Part shown: one piece after another, positions 25,101-31,140 of the stretch | Layout: the number at the start of each line of letters is the position of its first letter | Numbering within the stretch: position 1 is the first letter of the stretch | Source of the DNA: an uncultured Flammeovirgaceae bacterium | GTDB lineage: Bacteria > Bacteroidota > Bacteroidia > Cytophagales > Cyclobacteriaceae | Reading direction: 5' to 3' | NCBI GenBank assembly: GCA_937884755.1 | Contig: CAKZYJ010000358.1 | Coordinates: forward strand, 1 to 34,409 | DNA: 34,409 nt | Made by a program: the position numbers and the translations under genes | The notes under the pieces: generated by a model | What the model was told of the DNA's origin: nothing | What the model saw: the letters and a program-made list of their open reading frames with translations, nothing else | Database searches by the model: none

Positions 25101-27500
25101 GAGCAACTGCGTCAAGTGAATGGTGATATCATATTTAGTATTACCGGCCTGACGAGTATAGGTGCGTTAGCCAACGTAGAGTTTATTGGGGGGGATGTAC
25201 GCTTAACAAGAAATAGTAGTCTGAACGACTGTTGTGTGCTATCTATGTTGCAAGACAAAGTACAGGGCGAGATTATCTTGGAAAATAACGCGCCTGGTTG
25301 TAGCAACTTTAGCGAGATTACTACCTTTTGTGATGAGGGTGGGGGCGTAACTTATAGATACTACGAAGGTACTTGGACGCAGGTGCCTGACTTTAGGCGC
25401 TTCATGCCAGATGCCCAAGGGTTTCTTTCCAACTTCAGTCTAACCCCAGCTCAGAAAGACGACTACTACGCCTTTCAGTATACAACTTTCTTAGAGGTAC
25501 CCACCGCCGGGGAGTACACCTTCTACACTAACTCGGATGACGGTAGCAAACTGTACGTCAACGATCAGTTAATCGTAGATAACGATGGGCGGCAGTCCGC
25601 TCGGGAAGAATCAGGTAGTATTACTCTATCGGCAGGCCGACATGCCCTACGAGTAGAGTACTTTGAAGCCTTTGGAAGGCAGTTGCTGGAAGTGCGCTAC
25701 GCTGGTCCGGGCATTGCTAAGCAACTCATTCCCGATGAAGTACTTTTCTTAAATGATGATAGTGGGGCTACATCTTGCGGAGACATTGTTCTTACCACCC
25801 AGGCCGAAGTGGATGCTTTTGATTGTACCTCAGTAGAAAGCCTGACTATTAGAGGATTAATCAGCACCGACCCCATTAATAATCTAGATGCACTACGAGT
25901 CCTCACTACTATTGAGCAAGATCTTTACATCACTGGTGTGCCTGAATTGACCAATTTGGAAGGGCTCAACAACCTAAAAATAATCGGTGGAAGCTTACAG
26001 GTTGCAGATGCCTCGTTAGAAAGCTTCCGTGGACTAGACAACCTGCAAGCGATCTCTGGTAGATTAAGTATCGTTACCAGCAATCTAAAGAACTTTGAGG
26101 GCTTAGAGAGCTTAGAGAGGGTTGATGGTATCATTGACTTAATTGATACAGATGTTAATTCTTATCAAGGGTTAAGCACTTTACAATCTGTCAGTGGGTT
26201 TGATTATAGCGAAAGCTTTGAGGTAAGCGATTTTACTGGATTAGAGTCATTGACTACCATTACTGGAACTATAAAGCTGGATGGGGAAGAAAGCGGAATC
26301 ACTAGTTTCAGGGGCCTTGATAATGTAGAGCGTATCGGTAGAATTTTTATGAAATACTCATACATTACCACCTTTGAGGGACTTGGAAATTTACGTAATG
26401 CTGAGGATATAAGTATTGAACTTAGTAACCTAAAAAGTTTTGAGGGAATAGGTCCGGTGACTATTTCCGGCTCGGTAAGCGTAGCTGGAACTGGAGAAGG
26501 AAACAATAGTGATTCATTTATTGACCCTTCCGCATTGATAAATGTGGAACGTATAGGTGGAAATTTAATCCTGACAGACAATGATAGACTGAGTGATTGT
26601 TGTGTGTTGCCTACGTTACAGGATAAAGTAGAGGGTGAGATTATCTTAGGAAAAAATGCTACTGGCTGCAATAGCTTTGGGGAAATTGCACAAGCTTGTT
26701 CACCACCCGAAACGGCTATTTGGTTAGAAACAGAGTGCGCTACCAGTGTGGGCTCGGCCTGGGAAGTGTTGAGCGATAGCCAGGCTTCGGGAGGTAGTTA
26801 CTTGAAAGCCCTACCGGGTAATAATAGCACCTCATCGGCTCCAACTGATCCCAATCGCCAGCTATCATTCACTTTCTCGGTGAGCCAGGCCGGGCAGTAT
26901 ACGATCTATACCCGACAACGGGAAAGCGGAAAGAGTAACGATGACTCATTCTGGCTAAAGATTAACGATGGGGGCTGGCTACCGGACTGGTTGAGTGGGC
27001 CAGCCGGAACATTTTACTGGGAACCAGTAGCCCGAGGAGCTACTTACGCGCTGGTGGCTGGTACCAACACTATCACTATCGGTATCCGAGAGAGCAGAGT
27101 GCAACTGGATAAGATTTATATTACTTTGGAGGGAGATGAACCTGTTGGAACCGGTGAAACTGCTACTAATTGTAGTTCCGCTCGCTTCGCTAGTAGTTCT
27201 GGCAAGTTGGCTAGTCAACCTACAGAATTATCTTCCCAAACGAGGGGCGATCTAAACTCTACTTTGGTAGTTTATCCAAATCCAGCTCGGGATCAACTCA
27301 CCGTGGAGTTGCCTACTGAAGGGCATCCCCAATCCTTGATAGTTACTGATATGCTGGGTAAGCAAATGAAGTTACCAACCCCAGCTCTTCAATCGGGGTC
27401 ACGCACGCTTCAGCTAGATATAAGTTCCCTAACGAAAGGCATTTATATGCTACACTGGCAGACTGACTCGCGCCACACCGCTAAGATTATGATTGAATAG
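22149..27500 (+). CDS. Giant T9SS-secreted surface protein: CBM, L-domains, PA14 and CBM in mirrored order
   Basis: The 1783-residue protein has a signal peptide (about 1-30) followed by a carbohydrate-binding-like beta-sandwich (71-228, WLETECATSVGSAWELL). Next is an L-domain of short repeats GLxxLxxIGGxxxI (230-538), a PA14 domain (543-683, YYEG.W...F..YTTFLEV..AGEYTFYTNSDDGTKLY), L-domain 2 (686-1066) and PA14 domain 2 (1067-1208). L-domain 3 (1210-1520) and a second copy of the CBM-like domain (1521-1677) follow. The end is a type A T9SS sorting domain (1706-1783, VVYPNPARDQLTVEL... GIYMLHW), directing secretion and anchoring on the cell surface. Each L-domain is capped by Cys pairs (FDC at the start, ECC or DCC and GC..C at the end). 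The role is probably glycan or cell adhesion. No catalytic motif was found. Confidence 0.85.
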   Translation: MKTRQNHHCISVIVLLCCSFFSLITIAEASLVPLSDGKNYTFFTRAEKGQNSTSANLNGFNEIEVVQAFSETAIWLETECATSVGSAWELLNDSEASGGSYLKVIPGNSSASSAPTNPNHQLSLTFSVSQAGQYTIYTRQRESGRNNDDSFWLKVNDGAWTLEGLGGPANTFFWEPAARGATYALAAGTNTITIGTREDRTQLDKIYITLAGDEPSGIGETASNCSTSDCGDIVLSTQAEVNAFDCISVKSLTIGDGNSSDSDPITNLNALRTLTTIEQGFNVGEVDELTSLAGLENLETVGGNFSFTADVSDLKGLESLRSIGGSFEVYQVNLTSFEGLTSLATIGGGFSLSEAYSMESFAGLDRLKSVAGTLFVDRVDEIGFTGLEALELVGGIRINDSFVEIIDFVGLESLKIIQGDLRLGNTDLSVKSIKGLETLEEVTGDIRFFYTGFEDLQGLSNLQRIGGNFSIGNNFSLTSLNGLESLEVIEGDLTILDNNSLAECCILTSIVDGVVGRILIESNASGCGRFGEVVASCSQGNGVAYNYYEGNWTQLPNFDFLPSVATGILSNFSLAPAQQEDYYGFQYTTFLEVTTAGEYTFYTNSDDGTKLYINDQLVVDNDGVRAPVEKSGSITLAVGRHALRVEYFEAFGGQLLEVRYAGPGISKQLIPDEVLFLNDDGGASDCGDVVLTTQSEVDAFDCTSVKSLTIGRGSSSDPITNLSALESLVSIQENFTINSGGTLTNLQGLSNLQTIGGDLIYQGGLRSFSGLDKLTSIGGEFNLIGPPLEDFEGMEALKSIGGRLYCENFYSNFTGLSSLETIGGPLAFGPYSNELSFEGLSALKTVGGIDFGDGFAENFVGLSSLTKIDGSLIINYQDGGLGSFEGLERVEEITGNVVLATFVGPDNWDGLNNLRRIGGDLILNGEMFFSFGFEDFTGLEKLEVIGGEIYGFGVGFDSFKGLSSLRSVGSINITEAGLVTLAGLEQLRQVNGDIIFSITGLTSIGALANVEFIGGDVRLTRNSSLNDCCVLSMLQDKVQGEIILENNAPGCSNFSEITTFCDEGGGVTYRYYEGTWTQVPDFRRFMPDAQGFLSNFSLTPAQKDDYYAFQYTTFLEVPTAGEYTFYTNSDDGSKLYVNDQLIVDNDGRQSAREESGSITLSAGRHALRVEYFEAFGRQLLEVRYAGPGIAKQLIPDEVLFLNDDSGATSCGDIVLTTQAEVDAFDCTSVESLTIRGLISTDPINNLDALRVLTTIEQDLYITGVPELTNLEGLNNLKIIGGSLQVADASLESFRGLDNLQAISGRLSIVTSNLKNFEGLESLERVDGIIDLIDTDVNSYQGLSTLQSVSGFDYSESFEVSDFTGLESLTTITGTIKLDGEESGITSFRGLDNVERIGRIFMKYSYITTFEGLGNLRNAEDISIELSNLKSFEGIGPVTISGSVSVAGTGEGNNSDSFIDPSALINVERIGGNLILTDNDRLSDCCVLPTLQDKVEGEIILGKNATGCNSFGEIAQACSPPETAIWLETECATSVGSAWEVLSDSQASGGSYLKALPGNNSTSSAPTDPNRQLSFTFSVSQAGQYTIYTRQRESGKSNDDSFWLKINDGGWLPDWLSGPAGTFYWEPVARGATYALVAGTNTITIGIRESRVQLDKIYITLEGDEPVGTGETATNCSSARFASSSGKLASQPTELSSQTRGDLNSTLVVYPNPARDQLTVELPTEGHPQSLIVTDMLGKQMKLPTPALQSGSRTLQLDISSLTKGIYMLHWQTDSRHTAKIMIE
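22533..22564 (+). repeat. 32-bp exact repeat within the two CBM-like domains, copy 1
   Basis: Bases 22533-22564 recur unchanged at 26883-26914. The surrounding 60 bp differ at only four positions while the rest of the domains differ more, so the identity is above the background of the duplication. Confidence 0.8.
26883..26914 (+). repeat. 32-bp exact repeat within the two CBM-like domains, copy 2
   Basis: This is the second copy of the stretch at 22533-22564. It encodes the QAGQYTIYTR strand of the C-terminal CBM-like domain. Confidence 0.8.
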
Positions 27501-27534
27501 TAATTCAATTTCGAGGATGAACGATCAATAGAAG

Positions 27535-27570
27535 GCCTGTAACATGATATTACGGGCTTTCTCTTTACTG
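27535..27570 (+). terminator. Rho-independent terminator of the surface-protein gene
   Basis: A stem GCCTGTAA / TTACGGGC (one G-T pair) with loop CATGATA is followed by TTTCTCTTT. It starts 35 bp after the stop codon. Confidence 0.75.
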
Positions 27571-27642
27571 CTCTTTTGCTAGCTGTAACCTGTATTATCA
27601 TGCCGCAAAATAGGCTTACTATGATTTCCTTGTGATTTACTG

Positions 27643-28217
27643 CTAAAAACCATATTTCATAGACAGTGGGAAGCTACGACCCATTTCATCGGCAAAGTAA
27701 CGAAGACAGTCGGTATAGTTGCGGTAGGAGGTGTTCAGTAGGTTGATTACCTGGGCCTCTATGGTTACCTGGTTCATCTGACCCGACCAGGCCAGGTTAA
27801 TCAGTAGGTAGCTATGTTCTCCGTTCCCGGCCCGCGTAAAATACCCAGTTCCTGATCGAAGTAGCTGTGGTGAGCAGTGAGGTTGGTATTGCCCCAGTGA
27901 GTGCCGGCAGTGAAAGTAGCGCTTTGCTCTCGCTTGCCGGTGTTGGTCAACTAATAGTCAGGTAGTCAGGCGCAGGTAAGTCACCCGGCTGTACTACTGA
28001 GGCCTATCCCATTCCTGGGTGGTTGGTTTAATCAGTAGCACTCCGCCCAATGCCTCAGGGCCGTAGCGAAAGACAGAGGTTGCTGGCTTTTCAAATCCAG
28101 TACTCGCCTCCCTACCCGATATTGGCAGGATTCGGCTGAAGACTGAGCTAATACGGGGGAGGAAAGTAACCAGTAGCAGGCTAAGAAGTAAAACTTTACA
28201 CCTGACACGCTTGGCAT
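27643..28217 (-). pseudogene. TonB-dependent receptor pseudogene (internally deleted, frameshifted)
   Basis: The minus strand keeps recognisable pieces of one receptor in order. A start at 28217 has a signal peptide and the beginning of a carboxypeptidase-like domain (CQYRVGRRVLDLKSQQPLSFATA). A plug piece follows directly (RYGPEALGGVLLIKPTTQEWDRP), showing that much of the N-terminal region is deleted. Then comes barrel sequence in a shifted frame (HHSYFDQELGILRG), and in a further frame the end of the barrel (FTRAGNGEHSYLLINLAWSG, then NLLNTSYRNYTDCLRYFADE, MGRSFPLSMKYGF and a stop). An intact receptor has 700-800 residues; fewer than 190 codons remain. It overlaps the end of the Fur-family gene by 22 bp, so both were one operon, and the lost cargo was probably a metal chelate. 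Confidence 0.8.
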
Positions 28218-28648
28218 ATTCCTTTCACCAGTAAATCTACATCTTTGATTTGATAGCCCTGAGGAAGAGTTACCTGAGGGATCATATAGTCCGATAAGCA
28301 CTCGGTACGTCCACAGGTAGTGCAGGTAAAGTGAATATGGTCAGGATAATGTGTATTGGAAGAAGCCCGAGCAGTATTGTCAAGTTGCAGCCGTATTGAT
28401 TCAGAAAGGCCAAAGTAGGCAAAACCACCATCGTGGGGAATGAGGTGTAAAATTCCTTTTTCAAGAAAAGTATGCAGCGTACGGTACAGGGTAACCCGAT
28501 CGTATTGGGGCAACCGGTTTTCCAAATCCTTGGCTGATAGGGCGTAGCTGGATCGTAAAAAATGGTTGAGCACATCGCAGCGCCCGGGAGTGACCCGTAG
28601 CTGGTAGTCGTGTAATATCTCCTTTAGCCGAGGTTTTTTCATATTCAT
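28196..28648 (-). CDS. Fur-family metal-responsive repressor (Zur-like possible)
   Basis: The 150-residue regulator begins at MNMKKPRLKEIL. A start 30 bp further upstream would translate a 9-bp tandem repeat and is less likely. The N-terminal winged helix includes LRVTPGRCDVL and recognition-helix sequence YDRVTLYRTLHTFLEKGIL. The dimerisation part has HYPDHIHFTCTTCGRTECL and a final CxxC (CQAC), giving the two CxxC pairs that hold structural zinc. It is followed by an overlapping TonB receptor pseudogene, which fits a regulator of metal uptake, zinc or iron. Which metal it senses cannot be told. The gene is intact although its presumed target has decayed. Confidence 0.88.
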   Translation of the reverse strand: MNMKKPRLKEILHDYQLRVTPGRCDVLNHFLRSSYALSAKDLENRLPQYDRVTLYRTLHTFLEKGILHLIPHDGGFAYFGLSESIRLQLDNTARASSNTHYPDHIHFTCTTCGRTECLSDYMIPQVTLPQGYQIKDVDLLVKGICQACQV

Positions 28649-28651
28649 AAA

Positions 28652-28669
28652 AGTACAAATAGTACAAAT
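28652..28669. promoter_or_regulatory. Tandem 9-bp repeat upstream of the Fur-family gene
   Basis: AGTACAAAT occurs twice in direct succession (28652-28660 and 28661-28669), 4 bp upstream of the chosen ATG at 28648. It may be an autoregulatory site or part of the promoter. Confidence 0.35.
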
Positions 28670-28834
28670 AAGTTGCATATATCGGTAGTGTTGAGCGAGC
28701 TATAGTTTGTTTGGTTTTTAGGGCTTTTTAGAAAGGTTCTGAATTAGAGGCGTTTACAAACAACCCCAAATAAGAGGAGGTTGATGTTATGGTTAGCAAA
28801 ATACACCGAGTAAAAAGGAAACTTTTCAAATTAA

Positions 28835-29062
28835 ATGAAGCTCATTGTCCAATTCAAAAAGATCATGGCCGCCCTGCCAGCCCTGGTACTGTTTCTGCTA
28901 GCCAGCGCGGTAATACTGGAAGTTGCCTGTGTCTACGGGTTGTTCCGTTCGGCAATGGCCGGTCAGACAGGAGATGTAAGTATTTATCTACTGATTATTT
29001 TGGTGCTGGGTGTTATGATTACCGTTGGACTGGTAGCTGGCAAGTACATGGCTAAGCCCTAA
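28835..29062 (+). CDS. Small two-helix membrane protein
   Basis: The 75-residue product has two hydrophobic helices (about 12-33 and 49-69) separated by a short polar loop (RSAMAGQTGDVS), and ends KYMAKP. No family is recognised. The composition is consistent with a real membrane protein, whereas the other frame starting at 28789 gives a Cys/Arg-rich nonsense product even though it follows an AGGAGG string. The gene precedes the HiPIP pseudogene on the same strand by about 30 bp, so it may once have shared its transcript. A start at 28865 is possible. Confidence 0.5.
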   Translation: MKLIVQFKKIMAALPALVLFLLASAVILEVACVYGLFRSAMAGQTGDVSIYLLIILVLGVMITVGLVAGKYMAKP

Positions 29063-29093
29063 CAAATTTAACGTTCAACAAAAGTGTGAAAAA

Positions 29094-29438
29094 CTGAAAG
29101 CAAACCCGAAAGGACTTTATAAGTGATTCAATTAAACTAAGTACCACCGCAATTGTGGGTAGCACCTTGCTTATGCCTATGGCTCATCCTCTTCTCAGGG
29201 GGCTTACTCTCAGAAAACTGATGGAGCCTCCTTGGTCATGCGGCAGGAAATTGTCGTGCAGGAGCAGCTTCATTACGTAGCCCAGAGCGAAAATGCCAAA
29301 TAGCTATGCAAGAATTGCCGCTTCTGGCTACCAGCCCAAGCCGGCGATAATTGTGGGTGTTGTCAACTAATCAAAGGAACTATCTATCCTAATGCCTGAT
29401 GCGCATCGTGGGTAGCCATGCTGCTTGGTTTATACTAG
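29094..29438 (+). pseudogene. High-potential iron-sulfur protein (HiPIP) pseudogene
   Basis: The plus strand encodes the parts of a Tat-exported HiPIP in pieces: RKDFI and then KLSTTAIVGSTLLMPMA (signal region), MRQEIVVQEQLHYVAQSENAK, then LCKNCRFWLPAQAGDNCGCC and later CASW. Cluster cysteines at codons 29307, 29316, 29361 and 29400 have spacings of 3, 15 and 13 residues, close to the family's Cx2C, C, C pattern. The gene is broken by a frameshift in the G-run at 29198-29202, an in-frame TAG at 29301-29303, a TGA at 29397-29399 before the last Cys, and loss of a start codon. HiPIPs carry electrons in the periplasm, so the cell has lost this carrier or has another copy. Confidence 0.8.
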
Positions 29439-29912
29439 TTCGGTTTCTAATGCCAGAAAGTGTTGTAAATCACCTTGCCGATTATGAATAGGGTAAATAG
29501 TAATCTGGCATATGTACTTCTCACCGTTACGACGGTAGTTGACAATCGTTTCATCAAAAGGCTCATTTTTGGCCAGTTTGGTGCGAATCCGTCCTTTTGT
29601 CTCAAGTGAGGTTTCTTTTCCCTGTAGTATGTCAGGTTTCTGATGCAGTATCTCACTGGGTGAATAGCCCGTCATGGCTGAAAACCCTTCATTGACCCAA
29701 CGAATCGTTTGGTGACGATCCGTGACAACGAGAGCCTCGTACGGGCGGGCCAGTAAGGAGGATATTGAAACATCCCAGTTGAAGGTTTCTTTAAAACGGC
29801 GTAGAGCTTCCCAGTCGGTTACAGAATAACCGGAAGACGATACTCGTCGCTGGAGAAAGTACACATCGGCACAATGAATAGGGAACTTAAGGACTGTTGG
29901 CTTACTTTTCAT
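29430..29912 (-). CDS. PAS-domain protein, LOV-like without the photoactive cysteine
   Basis: The 160-residue protein is one PAS domain (about residues 50-160) after a 50-residue N-terminal extension, with no output domain. VVTDRHQTIRWVNEGFSAMTGYSPSEIL and NGEKYICQITIYPIHNRQGDLQHFLALETE match the PAS core and the LOV-type ending. In LOV photoreceptors the flavin-binding helix reads GxNCRFLQG; here it is HQKPDILQG, so the Cys that forms the flavin adduct is absent. It may bind flavin as a redox sensor, another ligand, or only a protein. The gene is intact and lies 187 bp downstream of a cobalamin riboswitch on the same strand. It overlaps the 3' end of the HiPIP pseudogene by 9 bp. Confidence 0.8.
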   Translation of the reverse strand: MKSKPTVLKFPIHCADVYFLQRRVSSSGYSVTDWEALRRFKETFNWDVSISSLLARPYEALVVTDRHQTIRWVNEGFSAMTGYSPSEILHQKPDILQGKETSLETKGRIRTKLAKNEPFDETIVNYRRNGEKYICQITIYPIHNRQGDLQHFLALETELV

Positions 29913-30081
29913 GCTAAGCTTCTAAGAATTAAACATTCGTTAAAAGCTCCTTGGCTCAACTTCACCAAGCTTTAAGAAGTCAACAAATAAGCACAACCAG
30001 TTAGTAGTAATGTATACACCTTGCACGAAGGAATGGCTTGCTGATCTGACGAAGCTTCAGTACGCGAAAGCGTGGTCAAAC

Positions 30082-30097
30082 TCCCGAATATATTCGG
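30082..30097 (-). promoter_or_regulatory. Self-complementary hairpin after the B12 riboswitch
   Basis: CCCGAATA is followed by its exact complement TATTCGGG directly beside the P1 stem. No T-run follows, so it is more likely part of the expression platform than a terminator. Confidence 0.4.
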
Positions 30098-30098
30098 G

Positions 30099-30345
30099 AA
30101 CGGTATCGGTAGGTCTCCTGGCTCATCCGACTGAAATTCACCTTCTCATTTACCTCAGGTAAATAATGGTATATTGAATATCAGCATACTATCTAACCAA
30201 ACATTTGTCTCAGTCAGATCGGACTTACAGTTGCGCGTCAGCTCGCGATTTACACACGATTCCCTTAGGCGGCCTACTGCTGGGCGACAATTCGCTGAGC
30301 GGTACTCCGCATTAATCCCTTTTTTTGTTGGGGACCGTTACCGTT
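30099..30345 (-). promoter_or_regulatory. Cobalamin (B12) riboswitch
   Basis: Read on the minus strand, the RNA has the conserved 3' B12 box GAGCCAGGAGACCUACC and the 5' core GGGAA...GUAAAUC...CGCAACUGUAAGUCCGA. The closing P1 stem pairs the segments at 30334-30345 and 30099-30110 with 11 of 12 complementary positions (AACGGTAACGGT with ACCGATACCGTT). The total length, about 247 nt, fits the class. A perfect 16-nt self-complementary hairpin CCCGAATATATTCGGG follows at once (30082-30097). The next gene on this strand is the PAS protein, not a usual B12 target such as btuB, metE or cbiA, although the TonB receptor pseudogene further on could be the lost target. Confidence 0.9.
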
Positions 30346-30383
30346 GTGATAAAGAAATTAAGTAAAGAGCTTGTTATACCCTA

Positions 30384-30470
30384 ATGTACGTCATATTTCT
30401 TTAAATATGGAACAAAATGGTGAAATAACCAGATTTCCGAGGAAAAAATAGGAACAAAGCAGACGTACAT
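30384..30470. promoter_or_regulatory. Widely spaced 9-bp inverted repeat before the copper/diheme locus
   Basis: ATGTACGTC at 30384-30392 is the exact reverse complement of GACGTACAT at 30462-30470. Between them a hairpin CATATTT-CTTT-AAATATG sits at 30392-30409. The second half overlaps a -7 promoter element, so the pair may be two operator half-sites. Confidence 0.4.
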
Positions 30471-30473
30471 TTG
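30466..30473 (+). promoter_or_regulatory. Bacteroidota -7 promoter element (TACATTTG)
   Basis: An exact TAnnTTTG element lies 19 bp before the TTG start at 30493, so it could start the transcript of the Cys-rich protein gene. No clear TTG -33 box is seen upstream, which limits confidence. Confidence 0.4.
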
Positions 30474-30492
30474 CTGATTTTTACTCAATTTT

Positions 30493-30939
30493 TTGAATAA
30501 AATTTTTGCAGGTATATGTTTCTACCTTTACCTTCGTTCTAAGTTGAGAATTTGGTTGCCACATATTGCCCTGGCCCTCTGTGCTGTTATGAGCTTGAAT
30601 ATTTTGGCTATTCCTTTGACGTATCTTGATTTTAAGCTGCGCCAGGATTACTACGCCAACGTGCTCTGTCAGAATCAAGACCAGCCTATTGCAGTCTGCG
30701 GAGGTAAGTGTTTTGTAGATAAACAAGTAGCACTGGTGCAGTCTACTGCTACGTTACCCTCATCCGATGCAGTACCAGCAACACCTACTTTAGAAATAGA
30801 TTTATCCGTTTACGTAGTAGTTATTCCTCTACTATTCGTTTCAGATCAATTTTTATCAACTTTTGCCAGCTTTTCAGATGTGGTGTACCGTTCACCGACT
30901 GATTATCCAGCTTCTATCTTCCACCCGCCCCAAGGATAA
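30493..30939 (+). CDS. Cys-rich membrane protein, possibly metal-related
   Basis: The 148-residue product uses a TTG start at 30493; the true start is uncertain and may be internal. It has a hydrophobic helix (about residues 22-45), then CQNQDQPIAVCGGKC, a C-x10-C-x3-C pattern with a Lys that I recall from small Bacteroidota proteins lying near copper or cytochrome genes, and a second hydrophobic stretch (about 105-125). I do not recognise a named family. It lies 201 bp before the MbnP-like gene on the same strand and has a -7 promoter element just upstream. A metal-binding or relay role is only suggested by the Cys pattern and neighbours. Confidence 0.55.
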   Translation: MNKIFAGICFYLYLRSKLRIWLPHIALALCAVMSLNILAIPLTYLDFKLRQDYYANVLCQNQDQPIAVCGGKCFVDKQVALVQSTATLPSSDAVPATPTLEIDLSVYVVVIPLLFVSDQFLSTFASFSDVVYRSPTDYPASIFHPPQG

Positions 30940-31140
30940 GCCTTACCACTTTTCTGAAATAATACTTCTTGTAAGGAGAGAAACGTTACAGTTGGCTAAC
31001 CAATAGTCTGGCTATCTGTGTGTCCGTTTCTTTCACCTCCAGAAAAGTGTTATTCTCTTATTTGTTTTTTATTCACTTAGCTTCAACAGCTCGGGTCACA
31101 ATTACCTGACGCTGGTGAAGCGACTTATCCTTTAACAATC

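Noticed and set aside
26204-26671. 155-codon open frame antisense to the giant surface gene
   Set aside because: It is a shadow of the repeat-rich coding strand: Ser/Pro/Leu-rich translation and no homology-like pattern.
28789-29055. Open frame after an AGGAGG string, 88 codons
   Set aside because: The product is Cys/Arg-rich with no recognisable feature, while the overlapping frame from 28835 gives two clean membrane helices.
30082-30097. Perfect hairpin as a Rho-independent terminator
   Set aside because: No T-run follows on the minus strand and it abuts the riboswitch P1 stem; treated as a possible expression-platform hairpin.
30174-30365. 63-codon open frame
   Set aside because: It lies wholly across the cobalamin riboswitch on the opposite strand, and its sequence is explained by conserved RNA elements.
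30481-30726. 81-codon antisense open frame
   Set aside because: It is antisense to the Cys-rich membrane protein gene and has no coherent features.
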